Under the pieces are notes generated by a model, which saw nothing but the letters and a program-made list of their open reading frames with translations, was not told where the DNA came from and made no database searches. A stretch of DNA of 64,000 bases, from NCBI GenBank assembly GCA_007844125.1, contig CM017556.1:23939277-24003276 (forward strand), in the 5' to 3' direction. This document shows, piece after piece, positions 48,016 to 59,495 of this stretch (its first letter is position 1; every line of letters starts with the position of its first letter). The stretch is from Sinonovacula constricta. Its lineage: Eukaryota; Mollusca; Bivalvia; Cardiida; Solecurtidae. The position numbers were made by a program, and so were the translations under genes.

Positions 48016-49721
48016 CGACAAGCAACGGTTTAAGTTTTGGGGATGCGCGAGAACGGAACTGTATTGTCAGAAGAATGATGATTCATGTATTGCGCATGGA
48101 AAGATGTCAACAACATCATTACCAGCAGCTCACAAAAAACTACTATTTAATAACAAAAATATCAATGTCATCCTCAGAGTGAGGACCTTCATGTAAGGAG
48201 ATTTTCAGGCTAATCTGCGGTGCGCCCATGGTTCTACCCAGACATGAGACCGGGTTCTTCATACACCTATAATTAGCTGGGTGCGATGTAACATAAAATG
48301 CCATTCATTGATGATTTCATTATATCCATCCATCTCTCAGTTAACCTGTGTGATAAAAATGAGCTTTATCATTCGATATTCGCGCACCTGCTCTAAGCCG
48401 GACTACTTTTTTTTGACGAAACGACCAGGAATGTTTACGTGAACGAAACTCATTTATCGCGTAATTATTCTTGTGATAACCCCAAAAATGTCCATTATAT
48501 AAAGATTAGTTAAATAGAGCAAACGAGGCCATTAAAAAGGGGGGGGGGGTGAGCGAGGTCTCGATTACTGCCCTGCAGGATCGAAAATTTAAGTAGCGGT
48601 ATATTAACCGACTGAGCTAATAACCGGACAGTTAATCGTGGTCTTCCGAAGTTCTATTTAACAATGATATTAGAAAATTTGTAAACAAACAAAAATATAA
48701 AAAGTTTTAGCTTTATTAATCAAAATTGTACACATAAACAATTCAAAAACTTGCCAAAAAACTGAAAACAAAATGTTAAAGGCATATAAATAAAACTGTT
48801 GAGGAATTGTGATAAAATTCATAAAAATATGAATTTATAGTCTGCAACAATAAAAACAATTGTCAAAATATCAGATTATGTGAGTCCCTGTTGTAATTTG
48901 GTATGAATTGAAATAATTTGATAAAGAATCGTGTGAAAACCTAAGCAGTGTGTTAGGGATGAGCTTCGAGGATTTCTAATCAAAATTTGGCTTTAGTCCT
49001 AACATTTTTGAGAAGGAAATTGATCTTGAATCTGTGATTGTCTCAGAAAGCAGCTGCCTAATTTGAGGACAGACCCTGATGATCAAATGTCGTTACTTGA
49101 TGAACATTTAAATGGTTAAGATAAAACTCGATCTTTAGTTAAACCAAAAACAGCTGACTGCATAGATCTGGACAAATGTCCTAATAAATCACAGTTTTTA
49201 GACGTAAACATGAACATCAACACACCACCTCCAATCCCAACATTTCTCCAAATTTCGCAAGTCACCCTGTCAAAAACACAGCGCTCTCTTCGCAATTTTA
49301 TGGCGCTTTATTCAATGTTCAGAATTTCAATGTCATCCACAATTAAAATCCATGAGCAAACTGTTTTAAAAACCACAAACACACACAAACCTCGAATGTA
49401 ATTCGCGTTTTTTAATGCCATGTGCGTAGCAACTTTAATGTTACACGTCCTTGACATTACACACTACGTGTATAACTTTACACGAGGGTGTGATTTTTGT
49501 TGTTGTTATTTTCCAAACATTATTTTTGAATTATCGTAATGAAATTACAACCTTATGTATAGCTATTTCTTATAGCAGAATTACTCTATGCACGCGCATG
49601 AATTTCGTGTATTGCATTGGCATGTCAGATCATGTAAAGGAGGAGAGCCTCGTGCTTTCTGATTTTCTTTTTTTTTAATTGTCTAAAATTCTGTAACGCA
49701 GGCCGGCGCCGTCCAACGGTC

Positions 49722-50065
49722 ACCCATCCTTACACCAGCCACTGTAATTGTTGCTTAACCGCGCATCTTTTGAAGTCACGCAAACCGCGTCGCTAAGGAG
49801 TTAACCCAGCAACAAGGCTGGCTTCGAAGTGCTTATATTTCTACCACTGTTGTTGTTACATTACTCCGAGAAGGCTTATCCCGAGACTTGATCTTGGAAA
49901 TTCCGTGGGCAATAAACTCCAGTCCAATAGTTGACTCTTATCCCACCGCTGCCAACAATGTACATAACGCACACCCATCCATACACCAGCAACAGTAACC
50001 GTTGCTTAACCGCAGATCTTTGGAAGACGCATAAACCGAGTCGCTAAAAGGTTAACCCGGCTACA
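49722..50065 (+). repeat. Pair of ~95-bp direct repeats
   Basis: CACCCATCCTTACACCAGCC ... GTTGCTTAACCGC ... CGCGTCGCTAAGGAGTTAAC at 49722-49815 recurs as CACCCATCCATACACCAGCA ... GTTGCTTAACCGC ... CGAGTCGCTAAAAGGTTAAC at 49968-50065. About 150 bp separates them. The class is unknown. Confidence 0.65.
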
Positions 50066-51109
50066 TGTGCAGGCCCGGATCCAGAACTTTTCAACTGGAG
50101 GGGGAAGGGGTGGGCAAACATCGAATATGACATAACATTCTAGGGGGTCCAGAACAAAGTGTTTCTAAAATGTCGGAGATGCGTTCTGACGTGTATCTGG
50201 ACAAAAAGTTAATAGTTTTTAATGGTTTTATTAAACTGACACTGACAGTCTGAAAATACGAATACATAAACCTTTAGCAACATAACTTTGTTGTTGAAAA
50301 CTGGTTCGAATTCTTCAAAAAATATTCCGAAATAGGCAAACACATGCTTCCCTTCGAGTTTCAACATAAGATTGCATTTGTAGCTTTGTTTTCCCATCGA
50401 TCGTCTTTGCATATAATGGGAAGATAATATTTTCTAAACAAAAAACAATCTTGCTATCTTAGCGCAAGTTTTCAGCGAACAGCCATTGCAGTATCGGCTG
50501 ATATTATGCTTAAAAGATAAGCATTAATATTACCTGTATTTAGATTTCTGTTGGGCATAATTTCGATATACAGTATTTATGAAAGTTACAAGTAAAACAC
50601 GTCTTATAAAAATCTAAAACTTCGAGTAAAGTCTTTAATAAATGGTGTGACAAACAAAACAGTGCTGATTCGACGCGAAGGCTTTATTTATAGATGTCGG
50701 ACACAACAAAATACAACTGTCAATAAATATCGTAGAATAAACAAAATAACAAAGAAGTTTCGGAATATCAAACAAGCAAAGCGTTTATTAAAACTTGGAC
50801 CAAAATATAACAGACATTGCACACATCGTCAAACTACCGTCGTGTTCCTGTACACTGTTCATTTGGAAAAACAATAACAAATCAATATTACAATTGCCAA
50901 ATATTATTATTTATTTGTACATGATTTCTGCAAAAACAAAAATCAGTTACAGTCTAAGCTTTCATGATTTTCAACAGTACCTCAATTGAAGGGCAGGAAA
51001 ACTCGTTAATCAACACTTAAATGTTCATTCTTTGCAAATCTATAAATAAGAACAATTGGGATTCCTGCTTACAACAGACATCGACATCACAGCGAATGAC
51101 GTGGATGAG

Positions 51110-51345
51110 ATAAAACATAAGTGGTCACGTGGTTTTTATAGTTTAAAAATAATTAACTGTGCAGCGTGGCTCAGATGGGACATACTTTATTTGAAATGAC
51201 GATTATGGGCGCTATGGTTCACTTTTCAGGCAGGGGTAGGGCATCAATAAACAACATTTTGCGAGATCTGTTATGGTAACAATGGTTGATTATGATGTTT
51301 AATGAAAATATTTTTTGATCCAAACTGTCAGATACTACCCTGAAG
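51110..51345 (+). repeat. Unexpanded copy of the 34-kb dispersed repeat
   Basis: It reads ATAAGTGGTCACGTGGTTTT, GCAGCGTGGCTCAGATGGGA, TTGAAATGACGATTATGG, CACTTTTCAGGCAGGGGTAG, GGCATCAATAAACAAC and AACTGTCAGATACTAC. These are the same blocks as at 34200-34900 and 37640-37862, but without the 18-bp expansion. Confidence 0.65.
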
Positions 51346-51693
51346 CACTATTGCTACATATGGTGCTTCCTACAGCCGCAGATCATTTAATTATAAAATT
51401 TATTCTCAATTTAGCAATATATCTCCCCGTTTCTCATTTTTTACAACTTGATACATAAATCTTTAAGCTTGTGTTATTGCTGAAAACGGGATAGGGACAA
51501 AATCTTTCGGTAACACAATTCTTCCTGTTCATTTTAGCAAGGGCAGACAATTCCGTAAAGTATCCAATACGGGTTGTCAGAAATTTAGGGCTCGAGTCCG
51601 GGATTTGAAACGTTAAAGGCATACTCTGATATTTTTGTGTATTTTTGTATTTTTTGTCAACAAATATTTCTACAAACCAGCAAGAAGCTACCA

Positions 51694-53272
51694 TGGCATT
51701 AAATTCGGAAAATTTTGTAAAGTTGCCTACCCAGGAGGAGTTTAATTTGGCCAAAAAGTCTGATTTGCTCGACATCGCTGCTCATTATAATGTTCCTGGA
51801 ATTAAAGTATCCGTGCGAAAACAGGCTATTTGCAACATGCTTATTCAAACTTTGATTGATGACAACATACTTTCGACTGACTTTATGTCGTTTGTAAAGG
51901 AAGATGTGTCAGACCAGGACTTAAGAATGGAGAGAGAAGAGCGAATAGAACTAGAAAGGTTAAAGTTGGAAGAAAAGAAAATGGAACAAGAAGAGAGAGA
52001 AAGAGAACGAGCAAAAAGACAAAGAGAAGGAGAACGAGAAGAGAGAGAACAAGAAAGAGAAAGAGAAGAGAGATAACGAGAAAGAGAAGGAGAACGCGAA
52101 GAGAGAGAGCGAGAAGAAAGACAACGAGACAGGCAGTTTCAGTTAGAATTGAAGAAACTAGAAAGAGCAGATCAGAAACCCATTCAAAATAAAGCATTTG
52201 ATGTGTCAAAGAATATTAGACTTGTTCCTCCATTTCAAGAAAGGATGTTGACAAATACTTTTTACATTTTGAGAAAGTTGCAGATAACTTGAAATGGCCA
52301 AAAGAGCACTGGACTTTACTTCTGCAAACTGTTCTGTTGAGAAAAGCACGTGAAATCTACACACTTTTAAGCATGGAACAGTGTTCTAAATATGATCTTG
52401 TCAAAGATTGCATCCTTAAAGGCTACAAACTGGTCCCTGAGGCATATAGACAAAAAATTAGGAATTGTAAAAAAGAAACTAATCTAACACATGTTGAGTT
52501 TGATAGAACAGAAACACAATTATTTGACCGATGGTGTTTATCTAAAGGAATAGAACAAGACCATACAAAATTACGGCAGCTTATGCTTATTGAAGAGTTT
52601 AACTTCTGCATCCAACCTGACATTAAGACCTTCATTGATGAAAAGCAAGCTGAAACTTTAGATGAAGCTGCTCGTTTGGCTGATGACTATTCTTTGACTC
52701 ACAAGGTCTCATTTGTTCCTTAACCAAACTTCACATCTACACTTAGCACTACAATAAATAGCAATTCAAGTCCACATGCAAATGCTAAGTTAAAACACAA
52801 TAGTAATTCTACTGGCCTTTTAAGTCAGTTCAGTTCACAAAGACAAAAACCGTCCGGTGAACGAAATACCTTATCTAATGTTACTTGCAATTATTGCAAG
52901 AAAACTAGTCACCTCATTTCTGACTGTTTACAATTAAAGGAGAAGCAGTCTAGTGGTGGGTACAAACCAACAGGCCTCACCACTTTCAAGTCAAGGCCAC
53001 AGACTTGTGTCGAAGTTGATACTTTTGATCACGCTAACAAACCTGATTTCTTGCCAAAGGCAAAAGAGCCTTTTCATAAAGTTGAGGTTTCAAAACCCAA
53101 TTCTGACTCTGTTATGGATATTTATAAGCCAATTATGTCAAATAGTTTTGTATCACTTCCAGGTGATTCTTGCCCGCCTACCCCTATTAAGATATTAAAA
53201 GACACAGGGGCGTCCCACTCTTATTTTGGCAGATACTCTGCCGTTTTCCGAGAAGACCTTCTCTGGAGTTAG
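51694..53272 (+). pseudogene. Gypsy gag and protease region, interrupted
   Basis: The gag starts MALNSENFVKLPTQEEFNLA at 51694 and has a long Arg/Glu-rich helix (REERIELERLKLEEKKMEQE) that hits a stop at 52076. It resumes through DVSKNIRLVPPF, then from 52289 to a stop at 52723 with a capsid-like helical region (CILKGYKLVPEAYRQK; CLSKGIEQDHTKLRQLM). The next open part holds the zinc knuckle CNYCKKTSHLISDC (CX2CX4HX4C) near 52890 and the protease active-site motif LKDTGASHS near 53200. A frame loss at 53270 separates the last protease part (LLLGNDLAGDKVVVNP, 53400-53460). Confidence 0.8.
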
Positions 53273-53889
53273 TGTTGTTATTCAGGGTGTAGAGTGTGGT
53301 TCTTTAACTGTCTTTCTCCATAACATTGTTTTGTCTTCCACATTAGTAAGTGGTTAAGTGTCTGTCGGTCTTAGATCTTCATTACCCTTTGAGGGTGTCC
53401 ATTTGTTGCTAGGCAATGACTTAGCTGGAGATAAGGTCGTGGTAAACCCACTCGTAACTGACACGCCTATCACTCGTTCTATGGCTATCAAAGCTATCCA
53501 GAGTTCGGCTAAAAACGCCGTTGACAAAAATGTCACTTCTAATGTTGACTTGGCTGACACTTTTATAGGTCAGATTTACAACGAGGCAAATGACCCGTCC
53601 CTTAAACATGTGAGTTCGTCACATTCTGATATGTCAACATTTTCAACTGATGGTCATTCATCCAATGACAAATTTGATGATAAAATGTCAAGGTCACAAC
53701 TTGTTCAGAACCAACACAATGATCCTGATATTTCTTGCTTGTTCGAGACGGTTTTACCTGAGAATGGGATTTAATGTGCGCAGGTCGGTTATTATGTACG
53801 GAGTGGTGTTTTGATGAGAAAATGGAGACCACTAGATGTTGCAGTTGATGATGATTGGGCGGTTAACCATCAGATTGTTGTTCCCCGTC

Positions 53890-54970
53890 AGTATAGAAAA
53901 GAAATTTTAAGTCTGGCTCATGAATCACCTGTCTGGTCATTTAGGTATCACAAAGACTCACAATAAGATCCTAAACGACTTCTTCTGGCCAGGTTTTAAG
54001 TCTGACGTGTCTCAGTACTGCAACGCTTGTCACACTTGTCAAATGGTTGGTAAACCAAATCAAAATATTCCTAAAGCTCCGCTACAGCCCATTCCTGCAT
54101 TTGAGGTACCGTTTAGTCGGATTATAATAGACTGCGTTGGACTTTTGCCTAAGACAAAGTCAGGAAATCAGTACCTCTTGGCTATCATGTGTGCTTCGAC
54201 AGGTTTTCCTGAAGAAATACCTTTAAGGAATATTCAGTCAAAATCGATTGTCAAGGCTCTTGTCAAATTCTTCACATTTGTTGGCCTCCCTTAGTCAGTT
54301 CAATCGGACCAAGGTCCGAATTTCATGTCTGGTATATTTTAGCAGGTCATGCATGAGCTAGGAATCAAACAATACAGGTCATCTGCTTATCATCCTGAAA
54401 GTCAAGGTGCCTTAGAGAGACTTCACCAGACATTGAAAAACATGATTCGTACTTATTGCTTTGACACTGACACACTTCTTATGGAGTAGTTCCTGTCTGA
54501 TGATGAGTCATCATTGAACTTGTTGAAGTATGTATCTGATTTCCGAGAAAGGTTATCAAAAGCTTGTGAATTGGCATGTTCAAATCTCAAAGCGGCCCAG
54601 GGAAAAATGAAAGTTAGATATGATATTAATACTCAAACTAGATCTTTCAAACCAGGTGACCAGGTTCTTGCACTATTGCCAATCCCAGGAAAACCTTTAC
54701 AAGCTAGATACTTTGGGCCTTACATTGTTGAGAAGAAAGTCAGTGATCTCAATAACATAATACTTACTCCTGGGAGGCGAAAACAAAAACAAATGTGCCA
54801 GGTTAACATGTTAAAGTTGTACTTTGACAGAAATAGCCAAAATGTTAATAAAGCTGTGTCAGTTGTTCACTCTGTCCCACCTGATTTAGACATTAATCAT
54901 TCAGTTAATGACAGTGATATTGAGACCAAAGTGGATCCTTGTCCCTCTAAACTGAATAATTCGGACAATT
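53890..54970 (+). pseudogene. Gypsy integrase, interrupted by stops
   Basis: It begins RKEILSLAHES, with a frame change at about 53930. The zinc-binding part follows (LGITKTHNKILNDFFWPGFK; CNACHTC). The catalytic core has RIIIDCVGLLPKTKSG with the first Asp, QSDQGPNF with the second, and GALERLHQTLKN with the Glu. In-frame stops occur at about 54292, 54343 and 54489. The C-terminal part (RSFKPGDQVLALLPIPGKPL; ARYFGPYIVEKKVSD) is the usual chromatin-side barrel of Gypsy integrases. It precedes RT directly. Confidence 0.85.
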
Positions 54971-55480
54971 ATGCCATTTGGCATGAAGAATTCACCAGCA
55001 ACATTCCAACGACTCATTAACTCTGTCATTTCTGGACTTGAAGGGTGCGATGCCTACATCGACGACGTCATCATCTACTCTGAAACGTTTGCCGAACAAC
55101 TGGAAATCATCCGATCTTTCTTCAGCAGATTGAGTGAAGCAAAGCTAACCATCAACCTGGATAAAAGCGAATTTTTTCATGCTACGTTGACCTTTTTAGG
55201 ACATGTTGTGGGACAGGGTCTTGTAAAATCTATTAATGCAAAAGTTATGGCTATTTCTGAGTTTCCAATACCTACATATAAAAAGCAGTTGATGGGATTT
55301 TTTGGTATGGCAGGCTATTACAGAAAATTTTGTAAAAACTTTTCTGACATTGCAGAATCTTTGACAACCCTCCTCAAAAAGGTAAATCATTTGTATGGAG
55401 TTTTCAATGTCAAACTGCATTCGACAAATTGAAAGCTGTTCTTAAGAGCGCACCAATTCTCTTAGCACCAGACTTTTGAA
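54971..55480 (+). pseudogene. Gypsy reverse transcriptase fragment, 3' of integrase
   Basis: The open frame 54971-55432 starts MPFGMKNSPATFQRLINSVI. It holds the active-site box YIDDVIIYS and the downstream LNLDKSEFF-like and FLGHVVGQG motifs, then MGFFGMAGYYRKFCKNFSD. A frame change near 55385 leads into QTAFDKLKAVLKSAPILLAP and a stop. The RT fingers before MPFGMKN are missing: the integrase-side frame and RT frame overlap out of register at 54971-55020, so a deletion removed the intervening segment. RNase H is absent. Confidence 0.85.
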
Positions 55481-55780
55481 GTTTTATTTCAACATGTTTA
55501 TTCAAAAGATTATATGTATTTTCAACATTGTATAACTGTTATTGTGTTATTTTGAATATAGTTTGTTTGATATGATGTCTGTAATACATACATTTTGTAA
55601 TTTGATACACTAAATTGTGTAAATTTGAAATATCATGTTTTGATATCACATCTGTTTAACTTGTGACACTTATATTGTATTTTGTATCATTGCTGTATAC
55701 TTACTTAATTGAGTTATTGTTAATTTAATATTCTAAAAAGGATTTATTGCATAAAATCTTTTTTCCTTAAGGGGTGGAGG

Positions 55781-56200
55781 TGTTATGTACAGTAGTACAC
55801 TAGCGTTTAAGGTTACTCTATCAGGTTAAATGTTGTTTACCGTTGTGAGTAGTATAGCGCGACCATTTGGGGAATTTTTCTGGTTCCACTGGTTCCCTGG
55901 TTCCCCATAATTAAGTAATCAAATTTGACAGCTCCCCAATAATTAATTAATCACAATTGACAGCGGGTATAATTTAAGTAATCAATAATTGTTTACGACG
56001 CAGTAATTGATTATTCGTTTAAATTAATTATAAATTTAGTATCAACCCGCCGCCCCGCTGTTACCGCGTTAATGGTAATTAATCATAAATCTATGGCTAA
56101 CCGGACTTCTTAATGGTGTATTTGTATTCACCATTGATTCGATGAGAGCACGCGTTTCCCAGTGCGCGTACTCATCAAGTAATAAACGAACTAGGTATGA
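55781..56200 (+). repeat. Probable 3' LTR of the Gypsy element
   Basis: It starts TGTTATGTACAG directly after the polypurine tract and has an AATAAA near 56183. The 3' boundary cannot be fixed because no second LTR is present in the window. The end coordinate is an estimate. Confidence 0.5.
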
Positions 56201-56239
56201 GAGAGGGAGAGAGGAGAGAGAGAGGGGGAGGGTATAGAA

Positions 56240-57150
56240 GAAAAATTAATTAAAAGATGAAGATATTAACTACACGCATAAAGCGTAGTATCGCGTCCGT
56301 TTTTACTAACGGTTTACGTTTATCGGAATTTCTCGAGCTAAACAAAATTTTCCATTACTATTACAGGCTAAAAAATATCTTTTCGAGTATCCCTATTTTA
56401 AAGTTAAAGTACTGAACAGACGTAACAACAAGTTCGTTAGTTTTATTTTTATTTTTTTATTTAGAAAAAGACAATACAATTTTATTTTATTTTTTTATTT
56501 TTTTTTCAAAATTTACATCAGGCGGCTGCTCACATTCTGAAACGAGAAAAACAAATTTAAAAATAATATGTTTTAGAAAAAATTACATCATCAATAAATG
56601 ACATTAATAAGAAAATAGAATAAACCCGAAACGAGAAAATTAAAAAAAATATATATATATATTTTTTATTTTTATAGTATACTTTTATAACGTCATAAAA
56701 TATCGTCCTATAGTTTGAAAATAGAACCAACCCGAAACGAGAAATTAAAATATCGTTTATAGACTACCCATAGCTCGAAAATAGAATAAACTACGTTTAA
56801 ACACTAATTTCATGCGGTGTCGTTTCATTTTTATAGTATACTTTAATTACGTCATAAAATATCGTCCTATAGTTTGAAAATAGAACCAACCCGAAACGAG
56901 AAATTAAAATATCGTTTATAGACTACCCATAGCTCGAAAATAGAATAAACTACGTTTAAACACTAATTTCATGCGGTGTCGTTTCATTTTTATAGTATAC
57001 TTTAATTACGTCATAAAATAAAGGCCTATAGTTTGAAAATAAAACCAACCCGAAACGAGAAATTAAAATATCGTATATTTACTACCCGTAATTCGAAAAT
57101 AGAATAAACTAAGTTTAAAGACTAATTTCATGCGGTCTCGCTCCATTTCG
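56240..57150. repeat. 159-bp tandem repeat array and flanks
   Basis: The motif ACCCGAAACGAGAAATTAAA recurs at about 56731, 56890 and 57049 (spacing exactly 159 bp), with a partial unit at 56622. Each unit includes GACTACCCATAGCTCGAAAA, CTAATTTCATGCGGTGTCGT and TTTATAGTATACTTTAATTA. The left flank (56250-56350) is related to 58740-58890 (see findings). Confidence 0.85.
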
Positions 57151-57162
57151 CGTCTACCGTTC

Positions 57163-59495
57163 CTATCGATCGTAATTAATTATAAATGACAAGTTAACAG
57201 AACAGACCTCCCCGCCACGCGGACGAGGCGTTACTGGAGCTGTTCGAGCGTTTCGTTTACTGGTCGGATCACGGGTCGCCCGACATTTAATCCTACATAC
57301 AAATTTAGACCCTGATCATCGCGGCGCGCAGACGACATGGCTATAATGATGCATCTGAGCCATAAATTGAAGAAGGCGATATAAAAATGCACACGGCGTA
57401 TACCATCACCTCCTTAAAATAATACTTACAGCTCCTCCAAGAGCCTCTGCATTTCTGCAGCCTCCCTTCGTATCTTCATAATCCCTCTTCGCAGCTTCGC
57501 CTGAAATAGCGACAACAACAATAATAATTATAAAATGAACAGTAATTTAAAATAAAATAAAATAAATATATATATATATATATATATATAAAAAACTTAA
57601 TATTTTTGGATCTTAATATATGCAGTTAAAACGTTTTTATTATTATTATTTTCAATACGACGTTGTTGTTGTTTTGTTTCCGTCGTTGTTGTTTTTTTAT
57701 GTGTCTTTTATCTGTTTGTTGTGGTTGTTGTTTGTTTGTTTTGTTTTGTTTTATTGTTGTTGTTGTTTTGTTTGTTTTTACTAAATGACTGCGTAATATT
57801 TACGAATACATTCATATATATTCATACTTACAATTTTGTCCCTTGTCGGGCTCTCCCAACCAATACTTGACAGCTAAAAAATAAAAAAAAAAAGAAAAGA
57901 AAAATAATTAAAAAAAAATAATTCGATTTGAATTCTAATTTCAATCAACATATTTACACTTGTAAAAGCGTATAAACGGTAAAGAAATAAGGAAAAAGAT
58001 CGAACAATAAAGGAAATACGTTCAAGACGTTAGAAAACTAATAATGATGAAAAATAACAATTCGTGTATTTAATCTTAGAGATAAACCGAGAAAAGGAGA
58101 TACACTATTCACTTTAGTGAATAAATTTACGAAACTGATCAAATATAAAGATCATTATTAAACAAAATATCAAACTTACTTCACATTTAGGAGTCGACGC
58201 CTCCACCGGCGTCCACAGCCTCCTTCTCGGCTAAAAAAGGAGAAAAAACATATTCAACTTTCTTTCATTCCCAAATAATCGACGGTATAGATAATATGTA
58301 CATTAATATATATACATATATAGATAGATATATAAATATCAATAGAATGAAAATATGAGATGACGATACTAACTACGTGTAGATATAAAATCGAAGTATT
58401 ATCAATGTATTATTATTGTTATCATTATATTTTTCTATGTTTTTCTATTTTTCATTTTACTATCGGTTTAACTGGAGAATTATTACAAACTTTTGTTACT
58501 TGTAATCCAACCCATTTATTTTTGTGTTAATTTTCTTTAGTTACAGTTGTTAATTTAGTACGGTAATAAAATACGTTTGCCGTGCGTGTGTGTATATAAT
58601 ATATACTTACATCGTTTTCATTCCCCGCCAGTGGTGTTTTAACGGCGGACGAAGCCTGTGATGTCTAAAATAGGGAGAAATAAAAAAAAAAAAATTAAGA
58701 GAGAAATAGAAAAAATACATATAAGATAGATATAGTTAGATAGAGAATTAAATAAAAGATGAGGTTACTAACTACATGTATAAAGCGTAATATTGTTTCT
58801 ATTTTTTGTTTTGTTTTGTTTTTACTAACATTTTACGTAATTTCTCGCACTAACGCCTGTCGCTCGTCAGCAAAAATTTCCATTACGTACTTCGAAGTTT
58901 TCCGCCATTATACACAGTTGACGGTTAGAATTCAAACCGACCAATCGTCTCGCTTTATTTCAATGCATTTCGTAAGCAGCCAATAAGATCCAAATACTTA
59001 AATACATATGAGCGTCTTTCGTAAGTGGATTATTATTTAGCTAGCGTCTGCTGTGGAGAACGCATCGTATAACGATCCGATATTAGAAATGGTAAACTAT
59101 ATATATATATATATACTTTAGCTTTAGAAACAAAGTAGTAACCGTATTCGTATTCAACGTTTATTTATTTATATATTTGTCTTTTTTTACATAATTATTA
59201 TTATCTATCCGCTGTTTTTATATGTTTTTTATTTGTTGTTGTTAGTAGCCAAGTATAAATATCAAGTCGCTAGTTATTTATAGCAATGTTTCGTGAAATA
59301 AAAATCGCTTCTCAGCGTTGATAATAAAACGAATAATCAAAATAGCGGGTCATGTAGATTAAACCTGGCACGCTGCAAATAATCGTTTTAGTTGGATATG
59401 AAAATGCATAAAATTTGATAGTAAAATAACTTCTCTAAAAGTTAAATAACAAATAAATAAGAATAAACACTAGTACTTACTGATTCGCTCGACAT
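57163..59495 (-). CDS. Micro-exon gene of unknown function, 120 codons in six exons
   Basis: Exons on the minus strand: 59481-59495 (MSSES), 58611-58664 (TSQASSAVKTPLAGNEND), 58180-58230 (PRRRLWTPVEASTPKCE), 57832-57873 (LSSIGWESPTRDKI), 57430-57500 (AKLRRGIMKIRREAAEMQRL...) and 57163-57292 (IKCRATRDPTSKRNA..., stop TAG at 57163). The first four donors are GTAAGT or very close, acceptors are TTTTTTAG-like, phases are 0/0/0/0/2, and the total length is a multiple of three. The exon at 57430-57500 is an amphipathic, coiled-coil-like helix. The protein is small, basic and Ser/Arg-rich; no family was recognised. The last exon has the weakest acceptor (TTTGTATGTAG). Confidence 0.55.
57566..57590. 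repeat. (TA)n microsatellite
   Basis: An uninterrupted TA run within an intron of the micro-exon gene. Confidence 0.9.

Larger units (their letters stand above)
48016..51640. other. Intergenic, no gene recognised; small repeats
   Basis: AT-rich, without convincing coding frames. It holds a G-run near 48538-48550 followed by CCGACTGAGCTAATAACCGG, which resembles a degraded tRNA-like head. It also holds a duplicated segment at 49722-49815 and 49968-50065 (GTTGCTTAACCGC ... AACCG(C/A)GTCGCTAA), and the dispersed repeat at 51110-51345. Confidence 0.45.
51694..56200 (+). mobile_element. Gmr1-like Ty3/Gypsy LTR retrotransposon, decayed
   Basis: The coding order on the plus strand is gag with a zinc knuckle, protease, integrase, then reverse transcriptase. 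RT after IN is the order known for Gmr1-like Ty3/Gypsy elements, unlike ordinary Gypsy (PR-RT-RH-IN). RNase H is missing: the frame stops after KSAPILLAPDF near 55478. A polypurine tract (AAGGGGTGGAGG, 55769-55780) is followed by a probable 3' LTR starting TGTTATGTACAG at 55781. No matching 5' LTR or primer-binding site was seen upstream of gag, so the 5' end appears lost. Many stops make it inactive. Confidence 0.85.

Noticed and set aside
48538..48640. Possible tRNA gene around CCGACTGAGCTAATAACCGG
   Set aside because: Only a box A-like string on the minus strand is seen. I could not fold a cloverleaf or find a proper box B, so at most it is a degraded SINE head.
55281..55420. CRISPR-like or phage-like repeats
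   Set aside because: All regularly spaced repeats in the window are tandem satellites or LINE/LTR sequence without unique spacers, and the DNA is clearly eukaryotic.
58759..58986. 75-codon plus ORF with a signal-peptide-like hydrophobic start
   Set aside because: It lies in an intronic block that recurs without the frame at 56.25 kb. Its T-rich run explains the hydrophobic stretch.
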